Assembly (NCBI GenBank): GCA_001899085.1
Contig: MKVB01000002.1
Coordinates: forward strand, 745,324 to 809,323
Length of the DNA stretch: 64,000 nt
Reading direction: 5' to 3'
Source of the DNA: Devosia sp. 66-14
GTDB taxonomy: Bacteria > Pseudomonadota > Alphaproteobacteria > Rhizobiales > Devosiaceae
In this document: one piece after another, positions 52,288-60,572 of the stretch
How positions within the stretch are numbered: the stretch's first letter is position 1
Layout of the letters: each line of letters starts with the position of its first letter
The notes under the pieces: model-generated
The model's input: only the letters and a program-made list of their open reading frames with translations
Told to the model about the DNA's origin: nothing
The model's database searches: none
Made by a program: the position numbers and the translations under genes

Positions 52288-52388
52288 GGCACCCGGGCCA
52301 TCGCCGATGACGAAGCGGGCCAGGGCGGCTGTTCGATGGCGCCCGCTCCTGATTGCGGAGCGGGACGTGCCATGTCAGGCTCGATGCC

Positions 52389-53015
52389 ATGCAAAGGGTC
52401 CGCGCGGCGATAAGTCTGGGGCCGAACTGCCGCGGCAAGTATCACTTGCACCGCGTCTTCGCGGACGCCAGCCCGAGCGGGGTGTTCGACTGGCAGGTCA
52501 CCCCGGTCGAAGCGATCCATTGCTACCTGCGCCAGGATTTTGCCGGTCTGTTCGAGCGCGCCGACCTGGTGGTGAGAGCCGGGGTGGTGTGGAACGCGCG
52601 CTACGGCACCTCGCATCAGCACGAGTTCCCCAGGGACCTCAGCCCGGGGCAGCTCGACGCCTGCTATCCGGCGGCGCGGGCCCGGCACGAGCATCTCTGC
52701 CGCAAGACCCGGGCGCTGCTCGGCGGTCGCGGGCCGCTATTGCTGGTGTTCAGCCGGCCCGTGGCGGGGGAGGTGGTCGCCGAACTGAGGGCAGCGGTTT
52801 CGCGCTATAACCCGCGCCTCGCCTTTCACCTTGTGGCCGAGCCCGCGGCAGGGGCGGTGGGCGACTGGACCGGCAATGCCGAGGTCTGGGACGAGCTGCT
52901 GACCCCGTTCGACATCACGTTGCTGGAGGGCCTGGCAGCGGCCTGGCGGAAGCGCCGGCGCGATCGTCGCCGGGCCGCAGGCCGAGCGCCGATGCCGCCA
53001 CATGCCCTGCCGTGA
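52389..53015 (+). CDS. DUF1796 family putative papain-like cysteine protease
   Basis: The 208-residue protein has the DUF1796 hallmark ISLGPNCRGKYHLHR with the candidate catalytic Cys, followed by SGVFDWQVTPVEAI. A histidine-rich segment (SHQHEFPRD) near 80 and a later Trp-Asp region (WDELLTPFD) may complete the site, though I cannot assign the triad. ATG 52389 was chosen; earlier starts add an unconserved leader. The C-terminus is strongly basic and Arg-rich. Function is unknown; similar genes often lie near glycan or surface loci. Confidence 0.7.
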   Translation: MQRVRAAISLGPNCRGKYHLHRVFADASPSGVFDWQVTPVEAIHCYLRQDFAGLFERADLVVRAGVVWNARYGTSHQHEFPRDLSPGQLDACYPAARARHEHLCRKTRALLGGRGPLLLVFSRPVAGEVVAELRAAVSRYNPRLAFHLVAEPAAGAVGDWTGNAEVWDELLTPFDITLLEGLAAAWRKRRRDRRRAAGRAPMPPHALP

Positions 53016-53241
53016 CGAACCCACGATCGGGGGCCCCTGCAGCAGCATTCGGGGCTGCAGCAAAAAGGCCCCGGCGCCGATAGGAGCCAGGGCCTGAAGA
53101 TCGAGGCTTCGCGTTCTTGCGGGCGCTTCGCCTTGCCGCATCAATGAGCGTGAAAGCGGTTGGTTCCATTGTCGCGACGGCTGGACAGCCGACGTCGAGC
53201 CCGGCTAGGAATCGAGCCATACTGTATTGGGGGATACTGCA

Positions 53242-53904
53242 ATGAATATGCTCAGCAAAGCGGCGATTGCCGCGGTCACTACGCTTGCGATTACGGGCGC
53301 TGCCCATGCAGCCGACCTGGTGGTCACCCCGCCGGTGGCGGAGAGTGTGGCCGCTACGGACTGGAGCGGGTTCTATGCCGGCTTCGGGGTCGGCCATGGC
53401 TCGGGGCTGGTGACCTCGAGCTGGGCGACGCCGCTCCTGCCGCCCTACGAGGACGAGCTCGATGGCTGGGTGGCCGGAGTGCAGGCGGGCTACAACGTGC
53501 AGACCGGCCCGCTGGTGCTCGGCGTCGAAGGCAATCTCGACTGGACCAATCTCAGCACCGCCGGCCCGCCGGACCACCTGCCGCGCGACATCAACTGGAT
53601 GGGCGACCTCAGGGCCCGGCTGGGCGTCGCTATCGACAGCGTGCTGCTTTACGGCACGGCGGGCGTGGTCGTCGCCGACACCACGGGCGGCTCGTTCCTC
53701 GAGGAGTTCAACGAGCTGCATAGCGGCTGGACCGCCGGCGTCGGCGTCGAGGCGATGGTCAGCGACAGCCTGTCGCTGAAGCTCGAATATGCCTACAGCA
53801 AGTTCGAGACCAAGCTCTACAGCTTCACCGATCCCGCCCCGTTCACGCTCGATGTCGGCTTTGACACCAGCGTGATCAAGGCCGGGGCGAATTTCCACTT
53901 CTGA
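53242..53904 (+). CDS. Outer-membrane beta-barrel protein (Omp25/RopB-like)
   Basis: The 220-residue protein has a signal peptide (cleavage near AHA-ADL, residue 24) and a porin-like barrel: WSGFYAGFGVGHGSGLV, AGVQAGYNVQTGPLVLGVEG, RARLGVAIDSVLLYGTAG, LSLKLEYAYSKFETKL and the terminal ANFHF with the C-terminal Phe of outer-membrane proteins. This is the Omp_b-brl family found in Rhizobiales. GGGGGA precedes the ATG. It is a single gene followed by a strong hairpin. Confidence 0.92.
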   Translation: MNMLSKAAIAAVTTLAITGAAHAADLVVTPPVAESVAATDWSGFYAGFGVGHGSGLVTSSWATPLLPPYEDELDGWVAGVQAGYNVQTGPLVLGVEGNLDWTNLSTAGPPDHLPRDINWMGDLRARLGVAIDSVLLYGTAGVVVADTTGGSFLEEFNELHSGWTAGVGVEAMVSDSLSLKLEYAYSKFETKLYSFTDPAPFTLDVGFDTSVIKAGANFHF

Positions 53905-53911
53905 TCCGGGC

Positions 53912-53947
53912 GGCAGGCGGCCGCCCCCCTGATGGCGGCCGCCTGTC
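53912..53947. terminator. GC-rich hairpin after the porin gene
   Basis: A 14-bp stem (53912-53925 with 53934-53947, 13 of 14 paired) begins 8 bp after the porin stop and lies between converging genes. No T-run follows on either strand, so it would be a bidirectional, possibly Rho-aided, terminator. Confidence 0.65.
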
Positions 53948-53975
53948 ATGCCACGATACGCCGGCGCCGGGGCGG

Positions 53976-54266
53976 CTAGCCCTGGCGGCCCCAGCTGTTG
54001 GGCTTGCGCTGCTTGATCAGGTCTTCGAGCGGGCGCTGCGACACCAGGTAGCCATCCTTGAGCAGATGGTCGACGCGCGCGGTGCCGATGATCAGGTTGC
54101 GCGGGCTGTCGTGGAAAGTGGCGAACAGGCGCCATTTCTTGCCGGCGGGATGGGCCGGCTCGCCGCTCGTCTGGTCAGGCAGCGAGATCAGCACCGGCGG
54201 TTCGGCGCCGATCGCCCCGTCGGTGATGAAAATGCAGATGGTCAGCGCTTTGAGAAGTCGGGACAC
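53976..54266 (-). CDS. Small secreted protein of unknown function
   Basis: The 96-residue protein has a signal peptide (MSRLLKALTICIFITDGAIGA, cleavage near 21) and a mature part with several strands (PPVLISLPDQTSGEP, KWRLFATFHDSPRNLIIGTA) and a basic C-terminus. No family was recognised. It lies 22 bp downstream of the next upstream gene on the same strand, so the two may be co-transcribed. Confidence 0.55.
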   Translation of the reverse strand: MSRLLKALTICIFITDGAIGAEPPVLISLPDQTSGEPAHPAGKKWRLFATFHDSPRNLIIGTARVDHLLKDGYLVSQRPLEDLIKQRKPNSWGRQG

Positions 54267-54287
54267 CGATCGGCCTCGGGTGCTGGA

Positions 54288-54608
54288 TCAGGGGCGGACG
54301 AGGGCGGCGGCGTGGATCAGCTGCACCGATTGGCCGATGCAATCCAGCGCCAGGCTCATGGCCTGGTCCGCCTCCTCGCCGGTGAGCGCGAAGCCCTCGA
54401 TGAAGGGCTGCAGCGGCAGCTCGGCCAGGCGCTCGAGAAACAGCACCACGGCCTGGCGGCCATTCTCGGCGGGATAGTGCTCGGCCGAGGCCAGATAAGT
54501 AGCCAGATCCGCCGCCAGCGCCTCCATGGCGCGGGCGTAGGCCGCCTCGGCGGCGATGCGAACATGCGGTGGGTCAGCCAGAACCACCATGCCTCGGATT
54601 TCCCCCAA
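54288..54608 (-). CDS. Small helical protein of unknown function
   Basis: The 106-residue protein is predicted to be mostly helical (AAEAAYARAMEALAADLATYLA, ENGRQAVVLFLERLAEL, ADQAMSLALDCIGQSVQLIH) with no signal peptide. It has a single Cys. I do not recognise a family. It precedes the small secreted protein gene and may be its partner. It could be cytoplasmic and part of an alpha-helical bundle. Confidence 0.5.
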   Translation of the reverse strand: MGEIRGMVVLADPPHVRIAAEAAYARAMEALAADLATYLASAEHYPAENGRQAVVLFLERLAELPLQPFIEGFALTGEEADQAMSLALDCIGQSVQLIHAAALVRP

Positions 54609-55197
54609 GCGCGGCTCCTCCTGGAACCGGCGGGCGCACAGTTACACGATTAAGCGACGACGCATAGGAAGCGGTGGCGTTTCCCACCTCGATTCCGCAC
54701 GGAAACGGACGCCGCGAGTTGCCCCGCAGCGTCCGCCCGCTCCGCCGATCGTTTGTGGACGCTTGGCAGAGCGCTGGAAAGGTGCCGGGCCGAGCCGCCA
54801 GAGGCAAGCGCAATGGTTAACTAACGTGTTGAAACGACTCGATAATTTGTCATTTCGTGATCGGACTTCCGGCAACTAGACGGAAAGTTGTTCGGCGCCC
54901 CGCGGCGGAGGGGGGAGTCCGCCGATTCGTGCCGTGAAGTGTTCGCGGCCCCGGCGCCGGTTGGCGGCCAGCAGCCTCTGGAATTTGCGGTCGCAATGTT
55001 TGTGTCGGCGCGTCGCGTTCATTTCGCTCCGGTCGCCTCAGCCGGCAACGAACTCTTCGAGAAGCTTGCGAGCGCCGGCGGTGGACTCCGCCGCCATCGC
55101 CAATGCGGGCGCAGTACAGTCAGTTGCCGACGATCTGCATGGGCGGCGGGGGCGGGCGGGGGGAGACGCCGCCCTCTGGTGCGCGCCAGCTCCGCCG
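54609..55197. other. Gap without convincing gene
   Basis: About 590 bp hold only short overlapping frames with no recognisable motif. A locally AT-rich stretch around 54815-54880 (AATGGTTAACTAACG, GATAATTTGTCATTTCG) looks promoter-like, and the next 300 bp are very GC-rich. Nothing further is supported. Confidence 0.5.
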
Positions 55198-55737
55198 TCA
55201 CAGCGTATCGAAGGCGCAACTGGCCGCGGCGCTGGCGATCTCCTGGTTGCCGTTCAGCGAGGGCCCCGAGATGGAGATCCGGCTCGTATTGGCGCCATCG
55301 TGATCGGTGAGGCGAAGGGTGACGAGTTCGCCTCGCTGCATCGCGGCGATTGCTTCAGCCAGCGGTTTGGCATCGTCGAACCACACCGAAAGGGAGTAGG
55401 CGCCGGCGCCGTGGAGTTCGCTCCGGAATTCACCGGCTCCCAGAACCGTGTCGCTGCTGCCGAGCAGCTGGGCGGCGCCCATCTTGTGCTCGCCGGAGAG
55501 CGCGGGGTTGGGCAGCGCCGTATAGAGCGTGCTGCGGGAATCCCTGGCGCAGTAAAGGCTGATCCCCAGCGGGTTGGGCGCACCGCCGGGAAATTCCGAC
55601 GCGATGCTCAGGATGGCGACGATCGAGCCGGCCCCGCTCAGCTGCACCGGCGCCTTGGCCAAAAGCTCGATGTCCTCGCCATACGCCGAGATGGTCGAGA
55701 GCAGCGCGAGCGCCACTGACGCAATCACTCTTGGCAT
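55198..55737 (-). CDS. Secreted protein of unknown function
   Basis: The 179-residue protein has a signal peptide (VIASVALALLSTISAYGEDI, cleavage near 20) and a beta-rich mature part (SGAGSIVAILSIASEFPGG, ISLYCARDSRSTLYTALPNP, TLRLTDHDGANTSRISI). It has two cysteines, near positions 62 and 175. Start 55737 is where the signal peptide begins. No family was recognised; similar small periplasmic proteins often follow transport genes. It lies 25 bp downstream of mntP on the same strand. Confidence 0.55.
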   Translation of the reverse strand: MPRVIASVALALLSTISAYGEDIELLAKAPVQLSGAGSIVAILSIASEFPGGAPNPLGISLYCARDSRSTLYTALPNPALSGEHKMGAAQLLGSSDTVLGAGEFRSELHGAGAYSLSVWFDDAKPLAEAIAAMQRGELVTLRLTDHDGANTSRISISGPSLNGNQEIASAAASCAFDTL

Positions 55738-55762
55738 TTTCCGATCCTTTCGATGCTCATGC

Positions 55763-56338
55763 CTATCCCGCGAGATGTTCGAACAGGATGGTGCCGCCGA
55801 TCGCGCACAGGACGAGGCCGGCCGCGACTTCGGCGATCCGGCCGAAGCGCTGGCCGATGATCCCGCCCAGATACATGCCGGCCAGCGCAAAGCAGAACGT
55901 GGTGATGCCGACGCCGGCGCTGACGGCGAGAATGCCTGCCAGGTCAAGGTCGATAAGGGCCAGGGAGAGCCCGACGGCAAGGGCATCGAGGCTGGTGCCG
56001 AAGGCTGTCGCAAGCAGAACCAGCAAGGAGGCGCCGGCGTTCTCCCGCGGTGCATCGGAGCCGTCGGCCCGCAATGCGCCGTGGATCATGTGCAGGCCCA
56101 CGCCGGCGAGCAGGCCGAAGGCGATCCAGTGGTCGTAGCTGGCCACCCAGTCATTCGCAACAAGACCGGCAAGCCAGCCGGCAAAGGGCGTGATGGTCTC
56201 GACGATGCCGAAGACCAGGGCAGTGCGGAAGGCTTCGGCCAGCCGCGGGCGCGCGATCGTGGCCCCACGGCCGACGGCCACCGCGAACGCATCGACGGAC
56301 ATGCTCGCCGAAAGGAGCAGGATGGCGACTGGTGACAT
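55763..56338 (-). CDS. mntP: Manganese efflux pump MntP family protein
   Basis: The 191-residue protein matches the size of MntP (about 188) and shows two related halves, each with a conserved Asp in a membrane segment: SMSVDAFAVAVGRG near the start and GTSLDALAVGLSLA in the second half. About six membrane spans are predicted. Start 56338 is the first that gives the standard N-terminus SPVAILLLSASMS. It exports Mn2+ from the cytoplasm. No clear yybP-ykoY riboswitch was found upstream. Confidence 0.85.
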   Translation of the reverse strand: MSPVAILLLSASMSVDAFAVAVGRGATIARPRLAEAFRTALVFGIVETITPFAGWLAGLVANDWVASYDHWIAFGLLAGVGLHMIHGALRADGSDAPRENAGASLLVLLATAFGTSLDALAVGLSLALIDLDLAGILAVSAGVGITTFCFALAGMYLGGIIGQRFGRIAEVAAGLVLCAIGGTILFEHLAG

Positions 56339-56626
56339 GGCCGGGCTCTCGTTCAAAAGACAGGCATCGCCCGAGAGCAATCCCGGGCGTTCCGTCATCG
56401 CGGTGGTGAGGTCGTGGTTCGTCCCGCCGTGCTTCGGCGTTGCATGTCGGATAGCTGCTGTTTGCGACGAATGTCAAGCAATATCAAGTACTTGCAAGTC
56501 GTTCTCGGAAGCGTTCGCAACTGTCGACTTGCCGGGCGCCCGCTCAGCCGGGCAGGCCGGCGGGGCCAAAAGCAAAACGGCCGCCACCTCGAGGGTGACG
56601 GCCGCGGTCGAGCCGGCAGCAATGGG

Positions 56627-56863
56627 TCATTGTCGCCCTTCGGCGAGCCGTTCGAGGCGGGCGACGCGGTCGCTGACCGCTGCCAGTTGCGCGCCCTGGC
56701 GCACCTGTTCGACCAGCGTCGCGGTGGCTGTTTCCAGCGTGCGCTCCACGGCGCGCAGCCGACCATCGAAGCTCGACCAGCCGACGGCCATGGTCACCAG
56801 CAGCCCGCCAAAGGTGATGACGTGGCCCAGGTTGATGGTGAAATCGAAGCGCGGGCCGGTCAT
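56627..56863 (-). CDS. Small membrane protein with coiled coil in the phage lysis module
   Basis: The 78-residue protein has one membrane span (LGHVITFGGLLVTMAVGWSS) followed by a heptad-type helix (RLRAVERTLETATATLVEQV, then VSDRVARLERLAE). It overlaps the upstream gene by ATGA and ends the phage cassette. Its size and topology would suit a holin-accessory or spanin-like component, but no family was recognised. Confidence 0.6.
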   Translation of the reverse strand: MTGPRFDFTINLGHVITFGGLLVTMAVGWSSFDGRLRAVERTLETATATLVEQVRQGAQLAAVSDRVARLERLAEGRQ

Positions 56864-57261
56864 CGACCTTGCCCCAGCTTCAGCTTCAGCAGCTTGCCGA
56901 TCAGCGTGTCGCCGCGGCCGAGCATGGCGGTGCGGGCGAATTCCTGCACGGCGTTGGCCGTGCCGCGCGGCAGTTCGCGCAGCTCCGCCTGCCTGCCGTC
57001 CTCGGTGACGATCTGCGGTTTCACCGTCGCGACATAGGATCGCCACTGGGTGAGGCCCCAGACGACGAAGCCGCCGGCCGCGGCTAGGCTGACATCGCCC
57101 CAGCGGCCGCCGAGAATGGCGAGCAGCGTCGCCTGCATTTCGGCGGGCATCATGCCGTAGAGCGCCAGGAGGCCACTGAGCCAGCCGGCGAGCATGCCGC
57201 CCCAATCCCAGAGCCGGCGGAGCCACCATTGCAGGGCGACGGAGGAGAACAAGGCGGTCAT
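56860..57261 (-). CDS. Small membrane protein in the phage lysis module, holin candidate
   Basis: The 133-residue protein begins at 57261 and has two predicted membrane segments (WGGMLAGWLSGLLALYGMMP and VSLAAAGGFVVWGLTQW) with a basic C-terminal region (LGRGDTLIGKLLKLKLGQGR). It lies 11 bp after the lysozyme gene and overlaps the next by ATGA, so the three form a lysis module. A holin role is inferred from position and topology. Confidence 0.6.
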   Translation of the reverse strand: MTALFSSVALQWWLRRLWDWGGMLAGWLSGLLALYGMMPAEMQATLLAILGGRWGDVSLAAAGGFVVWGLTQWRSYVATVKPQIVTEDGRQAELRELPRGTANAVQEFARTAMLGRGDTLIGKLLKLKLGQGR

Positions 57262-57272
57262 TTTCGGTTTCC

Positions 57273-57983
57273 TCAGAACGGGAGCGGGATGGTGAAGGCG
57301 CCGACCACGAGGCCGGCGGCGACGAGACCCCAGAAGAGGACCCAGCCGACGATGCCGCGCCGCGGGGCCGGGGCGGGTGGCGTGGGCGCCGGAGCGGGAG
57401 CGGGCGCCGGCTGGGCCGGGCGGTTCAGCTCGTTCAGCACTTCGGCCAGCATGGCCTCGGCAGTGGCGGCCCTGGTCAGCGAGGCGTTGATGCCGTCGCC
57501 GGCATAGTAGCTTTCGCCACGCTGGACCTGGCGATGCGCGCCCTGCTGCGGCGCCAGCACGGGCCAGCTGGCCCATTCGCGCGCCAGCCGGTCGCCGAAC
57601 TGGCGCAGCGGCAGGCCATTGGCGGCGAACTGGGTCCAGCCGCGCCGCTTGAGCAGGGCGAAGCCGAAGCGGTCCTGCAGGTCGGGCGTGAACCGGGCCG
57701 AGAGCGGCACGCCCAGCTCGGCGATGAGGCTCAGCAGGGTGGGGCGGATGATCTGGTAGCGGCCGGCGGCGCCGCTCGGCGCCTTGAGGTTCCTGACCCA
57801 GCGCTTCTGCTCGGCCAGCAGTTCCTCGAGCGTCATCTCGGTGATCGGCCGGGGCAACGCGCCGGGCTTCTCGTTGCGGTAGCCGATAATGGTCTCATAG
57901 GCCGCCTGGCCCTGGCGGTTGGTTTCGAGCTTGGCAATGAAGTCGAGCAGCATCGCCGCGCCGGGTGGCACGTTGGGGGACAT
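57273..57983 (-). CDS. Phage-type lysozyme/muramidase with C-terminal membrane anchor
   Basis: The 236-residue protein has an N-terminal lysozyme-like domain of the phage lambda R/GH104 kind (DFIAKLETNRQGQAAYETII with Glu20 as candidate catalytic acid, APSGAAGRYQIIRPTL, LQDRFGFALLKRRG), a Pro/Ala linker at about 190-208 and a C-terminal membrane segment (GIVGWVLFWGLVAAGLVVGA). A C-terminal anchor is uncommon for endolysins, and no N-terminal signal is present. It would cleave peptidoglycan at the end of a phage cycle or during particle release. Confidence 0.82.
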   Translation of the reverse strand: MSPNVPPGAAMLLDFIAKLETNRQGQAAYETIIGYRNEKPGALPRPITEMTLEELLAEQKRWVRNLKAPSGAAGRYQIIRPTLLSLIAELGVPLSARFTPDLQDRFGFALLKRRGWTQFAANGLPLRQFGDRLAREWASWPVLAPQQGAHRQVQRGESYYAGDGINASLTRAATAEAMLAEVLNELNRPAQPAPAPAPAPTPPAPAPRRGIVGWVLFWGLVAAGLVVGAFTIPLPF

Positions 57984-58514
57984 GGGGAGTCTCCGAGGTT
58001 CAAGGGGCAGGAAGGTGCGCGGCGGATTTGACGACGACCGGCAGAAGCCCGGGCGCGCCGGCCGGCGTGGGCAATCGGCGTTCAGGTCGTAGGGCGGCGC
58101 ATCACGTGGGGCGCAGTGGCTCCGCCCTGGCGGATGTCAGCGCCGAGACAAGCGGAACAGGTTCGGCGGCGCGCAGCGCGTCGGAGCGTTTCGCCATCGA
58201 GATGCAGCGCCGGGCGGGCGGCTCGACGCGGATCTGGCCAAGCACCCTGCCTCAGCCCATCACCGACGTCATTCCCGCGCAGGCGGGAACCCAGTGGGAT
58301 GCTGCGGCACCTGCTGAGCTTCAGAGATCCCACTGGGTCCCCGCCTGCGCGGGGATAACGCCGTGGGTCGGTCCAGCACCGAGCGCAACCACCAACTCAG
58401 CGGGATGACCGAGTTCATGGCGTGGCCGGTGACAAGGCCGCCGATGGCGGTGGCCTGAGCCAAGGCAAGGAGCACCTCATCGAGGCAGGTAAAGCCCGGC
58501 AGATGTTGCGTGGG
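57984..58514. other. Intergenic region between lysozyme and glycosyltransferase genes
   Basis: About 530 bp have no convincing gene. It holds the imperfect palindrome at 58267-58360 and is otherwise GC-rich. Its size and repeat suggest a past insertion within the phage cassette. Confidence 0.45.
58267..58360. repeat. 94-bp imperfect palindrome of the REP-like family
   Basis: Outer arms (58267-58300 and 58327-58360) pair with a few mismatches and share the core GCGCAGGCGGG and ACCCAGTGGGAT. It is related to the 80-bp repeats by the TCATNCC start and the GGGACCCA-like inner end. Confidence 0.8.
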
Positions 58515-59309
58515 CTAAGTGCCCCTCAACCGCCGAATGAGCGGGCTGAAGGTCGTATAGAGCTTCAGCCGGCGTGCCGCACGCCGGATGCCCTTGCGGC
58601 TGGCCGAGCCGATGATGCCGTCGGCCTCACCGCTCTTCAGCGCAGGGTGGCTCGCGAATGCGAAGTTGGAGGTAAAGGCGGCGACCGCTTCGGCATAGTC
58701 GAACCGCGGCTTCGCGGTGTCGATGAGCTTTTGCATGTGCTCGTCAGGAGAGGTGTTCTGCCCGTGAATGCAGTAGCAGTAGGAGAGCGGATCATCGAGC
58801 AGCGCGATCGATGATCTAGCCACCATGGCGTCCACCATCCTGGTGTCCTCCTCGCGGCGCAGTGCCGGATAGGGCGCGATGGCGCTCTTGCGGGCGATCA
58901 TCGAGCCCTCCCAGATCCGCGAGCGGGACAGGGCGAGAACCCGCTGCGACGGGCACCACATGAACCATTGGCGCAGGAACAGTGCATCGGCGCCAACCTG
59001 CAGCAGGGCGCCGACGCCATGCGCGATGCGGTCGGGACCATAGAGGTCGTCGTCATCCCATTGGCAAACGAGGTCGCCATGCGCCGCGACGACGCTGAGG
59101 TTCCGCAGCTCTCCCAGGGTGACGTCGGGAACCGCCGACACCAGGCGAACGCCGTCGCCGGCTTCATCGACCAGCGCCTCGAGCGCATCGGTCACCTGAT
59201 CGCAGATGATCACCAGCTCGCGCGGGGCGTAGGTCTGGCACTTGAACTGTTCGATGGAGAGCTGCACCCGGGCAAGCTCACCATGCGTGACCATCAGGCA
59301 GGAGACCAT
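58515..59309 (-). CDS. Family 2 glycosyltransferase in the phage cassette
   Basis: The 264-residue protein has the GT2 opening MVSCLMVTHGELARVQLSIE, the nucleotide-sugar region VDEAGDGVRLVSAVPDVTLG, then LGELRNLSVVAAHGDLVCQW and the metal-binding WDDDDLYGP (DXD). A longer start (GTG 59414 or up to 59498) would add an unassigned N-terminus with PHITIAPANTTVTGP. It lies among phage tail and lysis genes, so it may decorate the tail or the host surface. The sugar donor and acceptor are unknown. Confidence 0.8.
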   Translation of the reverse strand: MVSCLMVTHGELARVQLSIEQFKCQTYAPRELVIICDQVTDALEALVDEAGDGVRLVSAVPDVTLGELRNLSVVAAHGDLVCQWDDDDLYGPDRIAHGVGALLQVGADALFLRQWFMWCPSQRVLALSRSRIWEGSMIARKSAIAPYPALRREEDTRMVDAMVARSSIALLDDPLSYCYCIHGQNTSPDEHMQKLIDTAKPRFDYAEAVAAFTSNFAFASHPALKSGEADGIIGSASRKGIRRAARRLKLYTTFSPLIRRLRGT

Positions 59310-59536
59310 CGGGCCCGTCACCGTGGTGTTGGCCGGTGCGATGGTGATGTGAGGTGTTCGGGTGTTGTCGGTCACCGACCGAAAGGTTCGGTCGTAGAGG
59401 TAGATCTGACGCACGTTCAGGCGGCCCTCGGCTGGTGTGGCCCCCCGCCGATCGCTTACGCTGGCTCCTTGGTGTCTCAGTTGCCGACGTGCCGTCAAGC
59501 ACTGCGCAGCAGATATTTGCTAGTCTTCACAGGGGG

Positions 59537-59914
59537 ATGATCAGTGGGACTGGCCTGATGGCGTGGCTGAGAGCCGTGTATTGCGGTCTCAAGGGGCCTC
59601 ATGACACTCGCCGTGGGCAACGGTTTGCCAATGCGTGGGAGTCCGCCTTCACAGTCGGTTGTTGGGTGAGGTATGAATGTCCTAGGGAACCGAGGAACTG
59701 GCCGATGATGGGAAGGCGCCGCTTCAGATACGTCGGTCTCGTCCCCTTCATGGTTGCGAGACAGATCAGGCGATCAATCGGCATCCGACCGGGCACGCAG
59801 GCTGCACGTCGGCTGGACCTTGCTTGTATGGCCATCTGGAACTGGGTCAGGCCCGGTGTGCGACTCTGGGGAGTGGTGCTTAGGCGTTTGGGAATGCGTC
59901 CGAGGGCGGTGTGA
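59537..59914 (+). CDS. Possible small basic protein in the phage cassette
   Basis: The frame from ATG 59537, preceded by AGGGGG, encodes 125 residues rich in Arg and Trp with no recognised motif. It is antisense to the cassette and overlaps the 3' end of the LamG gene by 35 bp. Base composition is lower in GC than its neighbours. It may be a stray frame; the evidence is only the ribosome-binding match and size. Confidence 0.25.
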   Translation: MISGTGLMAWLRAVYCGLKGPHDTRRGQRFANAWESAFTVGCWVRYECPREPRNWPMMGRRRFRYVGLVPFMVARQIRRSIGIRPGTQAARRLDLACMAIWNWVRPGVRLWGVVLRRLGMRPRAV

Positions 59915-60572
59915 AGTTCACAGTGTAGCGAGCGACACCAAGCGTAATGCGCAGGTCATCCAACCAACCATTGAAACGTGCGCCTGCAGCAGTCCGCTCA
60001 TCCACGTGAGTGCCCACCGAGAATGCGGTGCTGGTCATGTTCCCGACGTCCGAATACGAGGAACCCTGAGCAACTCCGTTGACGAAGAAGCGCCAGATGC
60101 CACCCGCGCGCGTCAGCGCGAAGTGGTACCAGGTGGACGCTGCGACCACATAGGTCCACCTGTTTGCGCCACTGATAGACACACGGATTGTGTTTGAAGT
60201 GCCCGCTGTGCCCATGAAAGGATTTGGTGAGGTCCCTCCCCCCACAGGCCGGGAGTCGAACAGGCACTGGAAGGTTCCCAAGGCATTCAATCGGGCCCAC
60301 ACTTCGTAGGTGACATCATTGGTGCCATTCGCCGGTATCTGGCCATCACAGGTCAGGTAGTCGCCGGAGCCGTCAAATAGGATAGAGGACCCGCCCCACT
60401 TGAATTGTGCGGTGCTGAGCTTCGTGTCTCCGAATCTCGCTAGAGTTCGCCCAAACGCTGAGCTGTCGGCCATGGTCGTGGAAGCGTTAGCACCATCTCC
60501 ATGCAAGAGTAGGTGCACGTTAGAAAAGTATGGATCTCCGCGCCCAACAAACATGCCTGCCGGAATCATCAT
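59880..60572 (-). CDS. LamG/concanavalin-like jellyroll protein in the phage cassette
   Basis: The 230-residue protein has the LamG-like_2 pattern: DPYFSNVHLLLHGDGANAST, SSILFDGSGDYLTCDGQI, VTYEVWARLNALGTFQCLF, STWYHFALTRAGGIWRFFVN and GWLDDLRITLGVARYTVNF. Such domains bind glycans and are common at phage tail tips. It starts at 60572 with the upstream fibre gene overlapping by ATGA. GC content is lower than around it. It is likely an adsorption or decoration protein. Confidence 0.85.
   Translation of the reverse strand: MMIPAGMFVGRGDPYFSNVHLLLHGDGANASTTMADSSAFGRTLARFGDTKLSTAQFKWGGSSILFDGSGDYLTCDGQIPANGTNDVTYEVWARLNALGTFQCLFDSRPVGGGTSPNPFMGTAGTSNTIRVSISGANRWTYVVAASTWYHFALTRAGGIWRFFVNGVAQGSSYSDVGNMTSTAFSVGTHVDERTAAGARFNGWLDDLRITLGVARYTVNFTPPSDAFPNA

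Noticed and set aside
53037..53066. Intrinsic terminator after the DUF1796 gene
   Set aside because: A CTGCAG-type stem is present, but it is followed by A residues on the plus strand and no T-run on the required side.
54642..54875. 77-codon frame on the minus strand in the 54609-55197 gap
   Set aside because: It has no ribosome-binding site or motif, and the composition is not like that of neighbouring genes.
56339..56470. yybP-ykoY manganese riboswitch upstream of mntP
   Set aside because: No convincing match to the conserved core of the riboswitch could be seen on the minus strand.
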